Of a stretch of 64,000 nt of DNA, positions 24,749 through 33,253 are shown piece by piece. Where the stretch lies: NCBI RefSeq assembly GCF_014268275.3, contig NZ_CP077084.1, forward strand, positions 4,216,001-4,280,000, in the 5' to 3' direction. Every line of letters starts with the position of its first letter. Position 1 is the stretch's first letter. The notes under the pieces are model-generated. The model had not been told where the DNA came from, did no database searches, and saw nothing but the letters and a program-made list of their open reading frames with translations. The stretch is from Pseudomonas tritici. GTDB lineage: Bacteria; Pseudomonadota; Gammaproteobacteria; Pseudomonadales; Pseudomonadaceae. The position numbers were made by a program, and so were the translations under genes.

Positions 24749-27139
24749 CTAGAAGTCGACGGTGGCTGACAGCAGGTAGGTACGCGGTGTCGACAAGGTC
24801 AACCCCGGCTCACTGTCATCCGACGCCCCGGCCGAGCTCCAGTAGCGCTTATCGGCGACGTTCTCCACATTCGCCCGCAAGGTGATGTGCTTGTCATCCA
24901 CTTTGAACCCATACCGCGCGCCGACATCGACGCGGTTCCACGCATCGATTTCCTTGACGTTGGACTGGTCCAGGTACTGCGAGCTGGAATAGATGCCACG
25001 GCTGGTCAACGTCAGGCCTTCAAGGCCCGGCACATCCCATTCGGCGCCCAGGTTAACGTTGTATTTAGGCGTCGCCGGGGCGCGGTTGCCGTCCCAGGCG
25101 CCGTTGGTGGTGTCCTTCAGCTCGCTGTCGATGTACATCACCCCGCCCAGCAGGCGCACGCCCTTGAGCGGCTCGCCGAATACACTCAGCTCCACACCGG
25201 AGTTCTGACGCTTGCCGTTGGGGCCGAACAACCGCGAGGCGGTGTTGGTTTCATAGGCCGGCTGCTTGATGCGAAACACAGCGGCGGTCACGGCAAAGGC
25301 GCCGGCGTCGTATTTGGCGCCCACTTCCACCTGGCGGCTGATGAACGGCGGGAAGATTTCGTCCTCGTTGCTCGAGGTCGACGGCGCGATCTTGCCCTGG
25401 CTCAGGCCTTCCATGTAGTTGGCGTACAGCGACAGCTTGTCGGTGGCCTTGAACAGAAGTCCACCGGACGGCGAGACCTTTTCTTCGTCGTAGGCGGTGT
25501 CGCCTTTGACACCGTCGCTCCAGTCATCCACCTTGACGCGCTGCCAACGCGCGCCGAGGGTCAGCAGCAGGCGGTCGTCGAAGAACCCCAGGGTGTCGGA
25601 CAAGGCCACGCCGCTGAATTTGTTTTCGGTGTAGACCTTGGCGTCCTGGCGTATCGCCGTGGACGGCGTCGGCGTTTGCACCGGGTTGTAGAGGTTGCTC
25701 GTCGCCGTCCCGTAGCGGGCGCCGCCGTTGGTGAAGTCCATGTCGAAGTAGCTGGCCGCCAGGTTGACCTCATGGCTCACCGGCCCGGTATGGAACCAGT
25801 TGCGCACGCCGGCGGTGTAGGTGCGTACGTTTTCATCGCGGGTGAAATCCCGCGGCTGCACAGTGAACGCGCCAGCCGCATTGGTGACGGACACCGCATG
25901 ACGCAGGAAGTCGTGGTTGCTTTTACGCGCGCCCATGCCGCCATACAGCATCACGTTATCGCTGAGGTCGTACTCAGCGTTGACCGTGCCAAAGGTGTCG
26001 TTGGTGCTGGCCTTGCTCCAGGATTGCGCGTAGTTGCGGCGCACATCGTTGGCGCTGGGCACCGGCGCTGCGGCCGCCACCTGCACGCGCTCTTGCGGTG
26101 CATCGGTGTCGCGTTCGGTGTGGCCGATATCGGTGGAAAGGCGCAGGCGCTCGCCGCGAAAGTCCAGGCCCAACACAGCCATTTCGCGGTCGACGCTCTG
26201 GTGGTCCCACTCGGTGTCGCCGGACTGCTTCACGCCGTTGAAGCGGATGCCGAACTTGTTGTCCTCACCGAAGCGTCTGCCCACATCCACCGCGCCGCCA
26301 GCCTGGCTGTCGGAGGCCCAGTTGCCGGTAAACGAGTTGATGTCCTTGTCGGTGGCGCGCTTGGGCACTACGTTGATGCCGCCACCGACGCTGCCGCGCG
26401 GTGAGATGCCGTTGATCAACTGGGTGGGGCCTTTGAAGATGTCGACGCGGTCGGCCATTTCCATGTCGATGGTGTAGGTCGGCAGTACGCCATAGAGACC
26501 GTTGTACGACACATCGCTGTTGAACAGGCTGAAACCGCGAATGGTGAACTGCTCATAACGCCCACCGGCCGGGTTGGTGGCGCGTACCGACGGGTCGCTG
26601 GCGATCAGGTCGCCCAAGGTGCGCGCCTGCTGGTTTTTCACCGCGTCAGCGGTGTAGGTGGTCATGCTGAACGGGGTTTCCATAAAGTCCCGCGTGCCCA
26701 GCAAACCCTGCGAGCCACGGCGCGCCACTTGCCCACCGGCGTAAGTGTCGCCGTCATACAGGCCGGTGGTGCCAAGGATTGAGGTCGGCGCCAGTTCCAG
26801 GCTGCTGCCATCCGGCACCGGCACCAACATGTAGGCCTGTGCCCCCATGGGTTGCAGTTGCAGGCCGGAGCCTTGCAGCAAGCGGGCGAAGCCCTCCTCT
26901 ACGGCGTACTCACCGGACAAACCACTGCTGGTGCGACCGCTGACCAGGGCCGGGTCTACCGACAGGTTGACGCCTGCCAACCCGGCAAACCGGGTGAGTG
27001 CCGCGCTCAGGCTGCCGGCCGGCACCTGGTAGCTGCGGCGGGCGGCAGTGTCTTCGGCATAGCTGACGGCAGCGAATAACGGGCTGGCACTGAGGCTCAG
27101 CAGCAGGCTCAGTTTCAGCAAGGGGCGGACTACAGGCAT
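24749..27139 (-). CDS. TonB-dependent siderophore receptor with STN signalling domain
   Basis: A 796-residue outer-membrane receptor. A signal peptide (cleavage near residue 28) is followed by a secretin/TonB N-terminal (STN) domain, about 35-110 (VPAGSLSAALTRFAGLAG, AVEEGFARLLQGSGLQL), the plug with DLIASDPSVRATNPAGGRYEQFTIRGF and KGPTQLINGISPRGSVGGGI, and a 22-strand barrel ending in LLSATVDF with a terminal Phe. The plug looks like hydroxamate/ferrichrome-type receptors rather than true FecA. An STN domain implies signalling to an ECF sigma/anti-sigma pair, but none is in this window. It lies on the same strand as the fecBCDE-like genes, downstream of them in map order but upstream in transcription. 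Confidence 0.92.
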   Translation of the reverse strand: MPVVRPLLKLSLLLSLSASPLFAAVSYAEDTAARRSYQVPAGSLSAALTRFAGLAGVNLSVDPALVSGRTSSGLSGEYAVEEGFARLLQGSGLQLQPMGAQAYMLVPVPDGSSLELAPTSILGTTGLYDGDTYAGGQVARRGSQGLLGTRDFMETPFSMTTYTADAVKNQQARTLGDLIASDPSVRATNPAGGRYEQFTIRGFSLFNSDVSYNGLYGVLPTYTIDMEMADRVDIFKGPTQLINGISPRGSVGGGINVVPKRATDKDINSFTGNWASDSQAGGAVDVGRRFGEDNKFGIRFNGVKQSGDTEWDHQSVDREMAVLGLDFRGERLRLSTDIGHTERDTDAPQERVQVAAAAPVPSANDVRRNYAQSWSKASTNDTFGTVNAEYDLSDNVMLYGGMGARKSNHDFLRHAVSVTNAAGAFTVQPRDFTRDENVRTYTAGVRNWFHTGPVSHEVNLAASYFDMDFTNGGARYGTATSNLYNPVQTPTPSTAIRQDAKVYTENKFSGVALSDTLGFFDDRLLLTLGARWQRVKVDDWSDGVKGDTAYDEEKVSPSGGLLFKATDKLSLYANYMEGLSQGKIAPSTSSNEDEIFPPFISRQVEVGAKYDAGAFAVTAAVFRIKQPAYETNTASRLFGPNGKRQNSGVELSVFGEPLKGVRLLGGVMYIDSELKDTTNGAWDGNRAPATPKYNVNLGAEWDVPGLEGLTLTSRGIYSSSQYLDQSNVKEIDAWNRVDVGARYGFKVDDKHITLRANVENVADKRYWSSAGASDDSEPGLTLSTPRTYLLSATVDF

Positions 27140-27223
27140 TGGCGGAAGCTCTCGATATTGTTCACTTGCCTGGAATGACAGGCGAGATGAAAAAAAGGGA
27201 CAAGCTCCGCCAATTTTTTTCGC

Positions 27224-28834
27224 TTACCACACTGCGATCGTTGAATCCGCCCTGGGCTCGGTGCCGCCGCACAATACACCACTGACCGGATCACGCAGGA
27301 TGATCTGCCCGCGCCCGAAGTCGGTGAGGTCGCTGGCGACTTGTACCTGATGCCCGCGCCGCGCCAGGGCATTGGCCAGGTCGCGGGAGGCGCCCTGCTC
27401 GATGCCGACTTTCATGTCGCCCAGCCATTGCCAGCGCGGCGCGTCCAAGGCCGCTTGCGGGTTGAGGCCGAAGTCCACCAGGTTCATCACCATCTGCACA
27501 TGGCCCTGGGGCTGCATATAGCCGCCCATCACACCGAACGGGCCGAGCGCCTGGCCGTCCTTGGTGAGGAAGCCGGGAATGATGGTGTGGAAGGTTTTCT
27601 TGCCCGGCGCCAGGCAGTTGGCGTGGGCAGGATCGAGGCTGAATTCCTGGCCACGGTTCTGCAGGGCGATGCCGCTGTCGGGCAGCACCACACCGGAGCC
27701 AAAGCCGTGGTAGTTGCTCTGGATGAACGAGACCATATTGCCTTCGGCGTCCGCCGTGGCCAGATAGACCGTGCCACTGGCGTGGGGGTCACCGGGTTTC
27801 GGGGGCTGGGCTTGTTCACCGATCTGGCTACGGCGACGGGTGCTGTAGTCATCGCTGAGCAGATCGGCGACGGCCAAGCGCATGTGCAGCGGGTCGGTGA
27901 TGTAGTGCAGGCCGTCGCTGTAGGCGAGTTTCATCGCCTCCAACTGGCGGTGCCAGGTTTGTTGACTGTCGCGGTGATCGAAGCAGAAGCCTTCGAGGAT
28001 ATTCAGCGCCATCAGCGCCACAAGGCCCTGGCCGCTGGGTGGGATTTCCCAGACATCCACGCCCCGGTAGTTGATGTGGATCGGCTCCACCCACTGGGCG
28101 CGGTAGTCCTTGAGGTCGCTGGCGCGCAGGTAGCCGCCGCTGGCGCGGGAGTGGGCGTCCAGGCGTTCGGCCAGGGCGCCGCGATACAGGCTTTCGCAGC
28201 GAGTGGCGGCGAGTTCTTCCAGGGTGCGGGCCTGGGCCGGGTTGCGGAAAATCTCCCCCGCTCGCGGCGCGCAACCGTCGATCAGGAAGGTGTCGAACCA
28301 GGCAGCCAGCACTGGGTCGCGATGAGGCGTGAACTCATCCAGCGCAATCTGCCATTGATGAGCAACCACCGGCGACAGCGGGAAACCGTCCCGCGCCAGG
28401 CTGATCGCCGGTTGCAGCAACTCGGCAAACGGTAACTTGCCGAAGCGTTGCGACAGCTCGGCCCAAGCCGATGGGCAGCCCGGTACGGTGACGGGGGTCC
28501 ACCCGTACAGCGGCATTTGATCGTGCCCCGCCGCCTTGACCGTCTCGATACTCAGGGCCGCCGGCGCATGGCCGTTGCCGTTCAGGCCGTGCAACTGGCC
28601 TTTGCACCAGACCAGGGCAAACGCATCGCCGCCCAGGCCGCAGCCAGTGGGCTCGACCACCGTCAACGCGGCCGCCGTGGCGATGGCGGCATCAATAGCG
28701 TTGCCGCCCTTTTGCATGATCTCGATGCCGGCCTGGGCGGCCAGGGGCTGGGACGCCGCGACCATGCCACGCTTGGCAAACACGCTTTGGCGTTGCGAGG
28801 GATAGGGGTACTCGTGAGCGGAGAATTTCAACAT
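27224..28834 (-). CDS. Gamma-glutamyltransferase family protein
   Basis: A 536-residue Ntn-hydrolase of the gamma-glutamyltranspeptidase family. Motifs: KGGNAIDAAIATAAAL, PTGCGLGGDAF, MKLAYSDGLHY, the autocleavage/nucleophile Thr355 in HASGTVYLATAD, and GVMGGYMQPQGHVQM. No signal peptide is apparent, so it looks like the cytoplasmic YwrD-like branch rather than periplasmic GGT. It would hydrolyse gamma-glutamyl amides or glutathione. It lies 37 bases after an amino-acid ABC transporter operon, probably co-transcribed, so imported gamma-glutamyl compounds could be its substrate (inference). Confidence 0.9.
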   Translation of the reverse strand: MLKFSAHEYPYPSQRQSVFAKRGMVAASQPLAAQAGIEIMQKGGNAIDAAIATAAALTVVEPTGCGLGGDAFALVWCKGQLHGLNGNGHAPAALSIETVKAAGHDQMPLYGWTPVTVPGCPSAWAELSQRFGKLPFAELLQPAISLARDGFPLSPVVAHQWQIALDEFTPHRDPVLAAWFDTFLIDGCAPRAGEIFRNPAQARTLEELAATRCESLYRGALAERLDAHSRASGGYLRASDLKDYRAQWVEPIHINYRGVDVWEIPPSGQGLVALMALNILEGFCFDHRDSQQTWHRQLEAMKLAYSDGLHYITDPLHMRLAVADLLSDDYSTRRRSQIGEQAQPPKPGDPHASGTVYLATADAEGNMVSFIQSNYHGFGSGVVLPDSGIALQNRGQEFSLDPAHANCLAPGKKTFHTIIPGFLTKDGQALGPFGVMGGYMQPQGHVQMVMNLVDFGLNPQAALDAPRWQWLGDMKVGIEQGASRDLANALARRGHQVQVASDLTDFGRGQIILRDPVSGVLCGGTEPRADSTIAVW

Positions 28835-28871
28835 GGCAAAGGCTCTTCAACACAAAGGTTTATTAGCGGGC

Positions 28872-29651
28872 TCATAACACGCGGCTGAGAAAGGCCCGGG
28901 TACGGAGGTGGCTGGGGTGGCTGAAAATCTGTTCCGGCGGCCCTTGTTCGATGAGTTCGCCCTGGTCGAGCACCACCACGCGGTCCGCCACTTCACGGGC
29001 AAAGCCCATTTCATGGGTGACCACCACCATGGTCATGCCCTCCTCGGCAAGCTCCTTCATCACCTGCAGCACTTCGCCGACGGTTTCAGGGTCGAGGGCG
29101 CTGGTGGGTTCGTCGAACAACATGGCCTGGGGTTTCATCGCCAGGGCGCGGGCGATGGCGACCCGTTGCTGCTGGCCGCCGGAAAGCATCGATGGGTAGT
29201 GGCTGGCCTTGTCCGCCAAGCCGACTCGCGCCAGCAGGCCACGCGCCTGTTCCAGCGCTTCGGCACGTGGCGTGCCGAGGACCTGGATCGGCGCTTCGAT
29301 GATGTTTTCCAGCGCAGTCATATGGGGGAACAAGTTGAAGCGCTGGAATACCATGCCAATGTCGCGGCGCTGGCGGGCGATGTTGCGCTCCGAATCGCGT
29401 ACCAGGCTGCCGTCGCTGCGCTCGCGATAGCCCATGGCGCGGCCGTTGACGCGGATGCGCCCGCCCTGGATGTCTTCGAGCAGGTTGATGCAGCGGATAA
29501 AGGTGGTCTTGCCAGAGCCCGAGGCGCCGATCAGCACCACCACTTCGCCGCGCCGTACTTGCAGCGAGATGCCCTTGAGGATCTGCAGCGTGCCAAACGA
29601 CTTGTGGATATCCAGCGCTTCAATGATCAGTTCTTCACTTTGGTGCGCCAT
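28872..29651 (-). CDS. Polar amino-acid ABC transporter ATP-binding protein
   Basis: A 259-residue ATPase of the GlnQ/HisP group: Walker [15 protein letters not shown]-loop [12 protein letters not shown], signature [15 protein letters not shown] and Walker [18 protein letters not shown] 29651 is chosen because the protein then starts just before [15 protein letters not shown]; the long extension above overlaps the permease gene. It is two bases from the permease stop and energises it. Confidence 0.93.
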   Translation of the reverse strand: MAHQSEELIIEALDIHKSFGTLQILKGISLQVRRGEVVVLIGASGSGKTTFIRCINLLEDIQGGRIRVNGRAMGYRERSDGSLVRDSERNIARQRRDIGMVFQRFNLFPHMTALENIIEAPIQVLGTPRAEALEQARGLLARVGLADKASHYPSMLSGGQQQRVAIARALAMKPQAMLFDEPTSALDPETVGEVLQVMKELAEEGMTMVVVTHEMGFAREVADRVVVLDQGELIEQGPPEQIFSHPSHLRTRAFLSRVL

Positions 29652-29653
29652 GG

Positions 29654-30430
29654 TTATCGTCCCCTCAGCAGTTTCAGGGTGCTGCGCCCGAACATGCGAC
29701 TGGCCGCCGGCGGTGGCGCGGAAGGCCGATCGGACTGGCCAAAACGCGCCTCCAGCCAGCGCTGGAAAAAGCCCCACAGCGTGGTGAGCATCAGGAAGTA
29801 GATCGCCACCACCAGGTACAGCTCGAACACGCGGAACGTTGCCGAGGTGACCATTTGGGTACTGAGCAGCAACTCCTGCACGCCGATCACGCTGACCAGG
29901 GTGGTGTTCTTGAGCATCACGTTGAACTCGTTGCCCAGCGGCGGCACGATCACCCGGAACGCCTGGGGCAGCACAATGCGCCGCATCAGCTTGGCGAAAC
30001 CCATGCCGAGTGAACGTCCGGCCTCGTACTGGCCCTTGTCCACCGCGCCGATGCCGGCCCGGATGATCTCGGCCATGTACGCACCTTCATTCAGGCCCAA
30101 CGCAATGATCGCCGCCTGGATGTTGCCGGGGACAACCAGGCCAAACAGATCGATATCCTCAAAGCGGAAAATCCCGCCCGCCGCCAGCGCCGTGTACAGG
30201 AACACAATCTGCACCAGCAACGGCGTGCCGCGCATCAGCCACACATAAAAACGCACCGGCAGGTGCAGCAGCGGGTTCTTTGACAAGCGCAACAACGCCG
30301 CCGCCAGCCCCAGCGCGCAGCCCAGCAGCATCGCCGACACGGCGATCAGGCAGGTCAGCCAAAGCCCGGTGAGGTACACCCCGCTGGGCTGCAACAGGTA
30401 CTGCCAGAACACATCCCAATTGAAGTTCAT
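29654..30430 (-). CDS. Polar amino-acid ABC transporter permease
   Basis: A 258-residue permease of the HisMQ family with about five membrane helices. The family segment [34 protein letters not shown] is recognisable (short parts: [11 protein letters not shown]), as is the EAA loop [24 protein letters not shown] 30430 has GAGG nine bases upstream. Only one permease gene is present, so it probably forms a homodimer. It lies between the binding-protein gene and the ATPase gene. Confidence 0.92.
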   Translation of the reverse strand: MNFNWDVFWQYLLQPSGVYLTGLWLTCLIAVSAMLLGCALGLAAALLRLSKNPLLHLPVRFYVWLMRGTPLLVQIVFLYTALAAGGIFRFEDIDLFGLVVPGNIQAAIIALGLNEGAYMAEIIRAGIGAVDKGQYEAGRSLGMGFAKLMRRIVLPQAFRVIVPPLGNEFNVMLKNTTLVSVIGVQELLLSTQMVTSATFRVFELYLVVAIYFLMLTTLWGFFQRWLEARFGQSDRPSAPPPAASRMFGRSTLKLLRGR

Positions 30431-30441
30431 TGCGGGAAACC

Positions 30442-31248
30442 TCAGTCGAGAGTGTCGCTGCTGACATGCCATTTATTCAGCAACGCGACGTAGCTGCCAT
30501 CGCTGCGCATGTCGCTGATCACTTGCTGCACGGCGGCGGTCAGTTGCGGGTCGTCCTTGCGCATGCCCAGGCCAGTGAGGATCCGGCTGAACGCCGGCAC
30601 GCCTTCCTGGAACAGGTCCGGGGCCATCGCGGCGTAGTAGCCGGCCGTTTCCACGGTGGTGCCGTAGGCGTCCACTTGGCTGATGCGCAGGGCCTGGAAC
30701 GCATCGGTGTCGGTGTTGTAGACCACCAGTTTCATCGGCGGCTTGCCGGCCTTGGCCAGGTTGTCGTTTTGCGTGTCCAGCAGGGTCTTGATGGTAGAAC
30801 CGTTGAGTACGGCAACCTTGTGCCCGGACAGGTCATCGAGGGTCTTGATGCCTTTGGGATTACCCTTGGGCACCACTACCGACTGGCTGGAATACATGTA
30901 GTTGACGATGTCGATCACTTGGCGGCGTTCGGGCTTGTCGAACAGCTGGTCGACGATCATGTCGCACTGCTGGGCGAGCAGCGCCGGCACCAGCCCGGAG
31001 AAAGGGATGACCCGCCACTGCACCTTTTTATCGCCCAGGCGCTTGGCGATCTCCAGGCCGAGGTCGACCGTGAGCCCACGCGGTTTCTGCGCTTCGTCGA
31101 AGGACACCAGGGGCGGAGAATCCATCCCCGAGCAGTAGGTGAGTTTGTCGACCGTTAACAGGCGATCCGGCACCTGCGGTGCAGCGCAGGCCCATTGGGT
31201 ACAGAGACCGAGGGAGACAGCCACCAGCAAGGCGCGGCGTTTATGCAT
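30442..31248 (-). CDS. Amino-acid ABC transporter periplasmic binding protein
   Basis: A 268-residue family-3 solute-binding protein. The signal peptide MHKRRALLVAVSLGL...CAA is cleaved near residue 23. Typical features follow: LTYCSGMDSPPL, GLTVDLGLEIAKRLG, CDMIVDQLFDKPERRQVIDI, DLSGHKVAVLNGS and AYGTTVETAGYY. The ligand is probably a polar amino acid or, given the neighbouring gamma-glutamyltransferase, a gamma-glutamyl compound (inference). It is the first transporter gene after the GntR gene. Confidence 0.92.
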   Translation of the reverse strand: MHKRRALLVAVSLGLCTQWACAAPQVPDRLLTVDKLTYCSGMDSPPLVSFDEAQKPRGLTVDLGLEIAKRLGDKKVQWRVIPFSGLVPALLAQQCDMIVDQLFDKPERRQVIDIVNYMYSSQSVVVPKGNPKGIKTLDDLSGHKVAVLNGSTIKTLLDTQNDNLAKAGKPPMKLVVYNTDTDAFQALRISQVDAYGTTVETAGYYAAMAPDLFQEGVPAFSRILTGLGMRKDDPQLTAAVQQVISDMRSDGSYVALLNKWHVSSDTLD

Positions 31249-31316
31249 GACCAGACACTCCAGTTCGTGGGTACAACGGGGGGCAGGACTCAACGTCAAA
31301 ACACAGCAGGTCTTTG

Positions 31317-31985
31317 TTATTTTTCGGCTTGCAGGAACTGGATCAGCGCCGGCACGGTGCCTTCGATGTGCTCGCGCACCACGGCTTCGGCGCGGGCGGC
31401 GTCACCGGCGCGAATCGCATCGAGGATCACCGCGTGTTCTTGGCGTGCGCTGAGGGGTTTTTCGCCGTGTTGCAGCCACAGGCGCATGGGCGCTTCCACC
31501 AGGGAATAGAGCGCCGATATCTGCTTTAACAGGCGCGGCCGGCCGCTGAGGCTGCACAGGTATTCGTGGAAGGCGCGGTGGCGGCTGACCCACGCGGCGC
31601 TTTCGTCGCGGTAGTCGTCCATCTCATCGAGCATGCGCTCCAGCGCCGCCAACTGACGCTCGCCGATACGACCCACCGCGACGCGCACTGCCAGGCCTTC
31701 GAGGGCACTGCGCATTTCGAAGACCTCGTGCAATTCGTCGATATCCAGCCCGCTGACGATGGCGCCACGGTTCGGTCGCAACGTCACCAGGCCCTGTGCA
31801 TCCAGGCGGCGGAAGGCTTCGCGTACCGGCATGCGGCTCATGCCGATCTCGCTGGCGATGTCTTCGGCGATCAGCCGGTCGCCTTTGCGATAGCGACCAC
31901 CACAAATAGCATCGAGCAGGAAGTTGTAGGCCTCCTCCTCCGCGGTGAGAGGCTGACGGTCAACATAAGCAGGGGCAAATTGCAT
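31317..31985 (-). CDS. GntR-family regulator, FadR/FCD subfamily
   Basis: A 222-residue regulator. The N-terminal winged helix spans about 15-75 (LLDAICGGRYRKGDRLIAEDIA, MSRMPVREAFRRLDAQGLV, RPNRGAIVSG), and an FCD ligand domain fills the rest, with the metal-binding-type residues in the ALEGLAVRVA and HRAFHEYL segments. ATG 31985 is preferred over TTG 32015 because AAAGGT lies nine bases upstream. It is 68 bases upstream of the binding-protein gene on the same strand and is likely to control this transporter/GGT cluster. A palindrome just upstream is its probable operator. Confidence 0.92.
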   Translation of the reverse strand: MQFAPAYVDRQPLTAEEEAYNFLLDAICGGRYRKGDRLIAEDIASEIGMSRMPVREAFRRLDAQGLVTLRPNRGAIVSGLDIDELHEVFEMRSALEGLAVRVAVGRIGERQLAALERMLDEMDDYRDESAAWVSRHRAFHEYLCSLSGRPRLLKQISALYSLVEAPMRLWLQHGEKPLSARQEHAVILDAIRAGDAARAEAVVREHIEGTVPALIQFLQAEK

Positions 31986-32002
31986 CGGCAGCACCTTTTG
32001 AA

Positions 32003-32034
32003 TTTTTGTATCCAATTATCCACGGATACAAAAA
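32003..32034. promoter_or_regulatory. Probable GntR operator (perfect 11-bp inverted repeat)
   Basis: TTTTTGTATCC (32003-32013) and GGATACAAAAA (32024-32034) form a perfect inverted repeat with a 10-base spacer, 18 bases upstream of the GntR start codon. The TTGTATCC half-sites resemble FadR-subfamily operators. Autoregulation is the simplest reading. Confidence 0.6.
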
Positions 32035-32369
32035 AGCAGAATGTGTGCCAACTTTACCGAGATGAGCCAAGTGATTGATTCAGAGTGAATAGATTGGAAA
32101 TGCCGAAGGATAAAAGGAAGGATTACGTAGGAAATTGCTACGAAATGGCTCATGAACGCCCCATCCGTGGGCACAAGTAACACGTACGGTTGGATGGCAA
32201 CATCCTGATCACCGGTGGCACGGAAATGTATTTCCGGTGCCGTATCAAGGACAACAAATCGGTGCGCACCTCAGTGTTCTGAGAGGTGGGCACGGTGTAA
32301 AGGGAACTCAGTAGCCGTCATCGGGTCGGCTGATATACGTACTTACATTTAGCCGCAAGGTAGGGCCCG
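32035..32369. other. Intergenic stretch without an intact gene
   Basis: About 335 bases between the GntR operator and the WaaZ-like gene. Apart from the gene remnant at 32181-32282, no coding frame is supported. A promoter for the WaaZ-like gene should lie at its right end, but none is clear. Confidence 0.5.
32181..32282 (+). pseudogene. Possible gene remnant (33-codon C-terminal fragment)
   Basis: The + frame from 32181 encodes HVRLDGNILITGG followed by EMYFRCRIKDNKS and ends at TGA 32280-32282. It looks like a genuine protein C-terminus, but a TAA at 32178-32180 blocks the frame and no start or ribosome-binding site is visible. I cannot name the family. It could be the decayed end of a longer gene. 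Confidence 0.35.
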
Positions 32370-33221
32370 ATGAAACAGACGTCCCTCGTCAATGCGAAGC
32401 CTGTGGGCAACATCAAGCAGGCTTTGCACACGCCAGATTCAGCGCGACAGCGTTCAAACAAACGTTGCCTGACTACGCAGGATTTCGGTTCTTGTCGGCA
32501 CATTGAGACAGGTGCCGTTTTCATCATTGCTTCAGGCGCATCGGCAAAGTCGTTTCCTCTCGAGAAATTTGCGCACGTGCCGATGATCACGATGAATGGC
32601 GCTATCTCCATGTTTCAGGACACCGACGTCAAACCGTATTTTTATGCCTGCACGGATAGAAGTTTTTCCGAACAGCAGCCGGAATTATTCAAACACGCCA
32701 TGGCGATCAGCCAGAGGGTCGCGCTTTGGGAAGACCACGCGCGATCGTCGCGTGCTCTCCCAGCAGGGCGGTTATACCCGCTGACCAAAGCTAAAAGACC
32801 TTCCTGGCTGGATTCGATACTGGGTAGACGCCGCACGCTGGTCGTCAATCATCCCTTGCTGCCCCATCGCAAAAGACCGCTGGGATTCAGTAAAGACATG
32901 AGCCAGGGCTTTTTTGATGCACGAACCGTGGCCTATCTGGCGATACAGTTGGCATTCCACGTGGGATTCAACAAGGTTTTTCTTGTCGGGGTGGATCTGG
33001 ACCAAAACGCTGGAAGGTTTTACGAGACCCAGGAATCGAAAAACTCTCCCTGCGGACTGGACCAACACTACTTCACACGCATACTGCCGTCGCTTGAGTT
33101 GATGTCCAAAAAGGTCATGGGCGAGGACTTCATGGTTTATAACCTGTCTGACATTTCAAGAATTCCGGACAGTGTGGTCCCGCAGGTCACGCTTGCAGAG
33201 GTTGAGGCGATGCTCGGGTAG
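32370..33221 (+). CDS. Putative LPS core glycosyltransferase (WaaZ / DUF115-like)
   Basis: A 283-residue protein. GAVFIIASGASAKSFPL (about 48-64) and the later FHVGFNKVFLVGVDLDQN (about 190-207) match the two nucleotide-binding elements of the DUF115 / MptE-like fold, shared with KdoIII transferase WaaZ and some sialyltransferases. No signal peptide or membrane helix is seen, so it is cytoplasmic. It may add a sugar to the LPS core. The gene stands alone, far from any LPS core cluster, and its GC content is by eye lower than that of its neighbours, which suggests acquisition. The assignment rests on motif memory only. Confidence 0.6.
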   Translation: MKQTSLVNAKPVGNIKQALHTPDSARQRSNKRCLTTQDFGSCRHIETGAVFIIASGASAKSFPLEKFAHVPMITMNGAISMFQDTDVKPYFYACTDRSFSEQQPELFKHAMAISQRVALWEDHARSSRALPAGRLYPLTKAKRPSWLDSILGRRRTLVVNHPLLPHRKRPLGFSKDMSQGFFDARTVAYLAIQLAFHVGFNKVFLVGVDLDQNAGRFYETQESKNSPCGLDQHYFTRILPSLELMSKKVMGEDFMVYNLSDISRIPDSVVPQVTLAEVEAMLG

Positions 33222-33253
33222 CAGGCGCCAGGTTTATGGTCAGGTGCCCGCCC

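Noticed and set aside
24887..26404. 505-codon open frame on the plus strand
   Set aside because: Mirror of the TonB receptor gene; His/Ala/Val-rich low-information protein typical of shadow frames.
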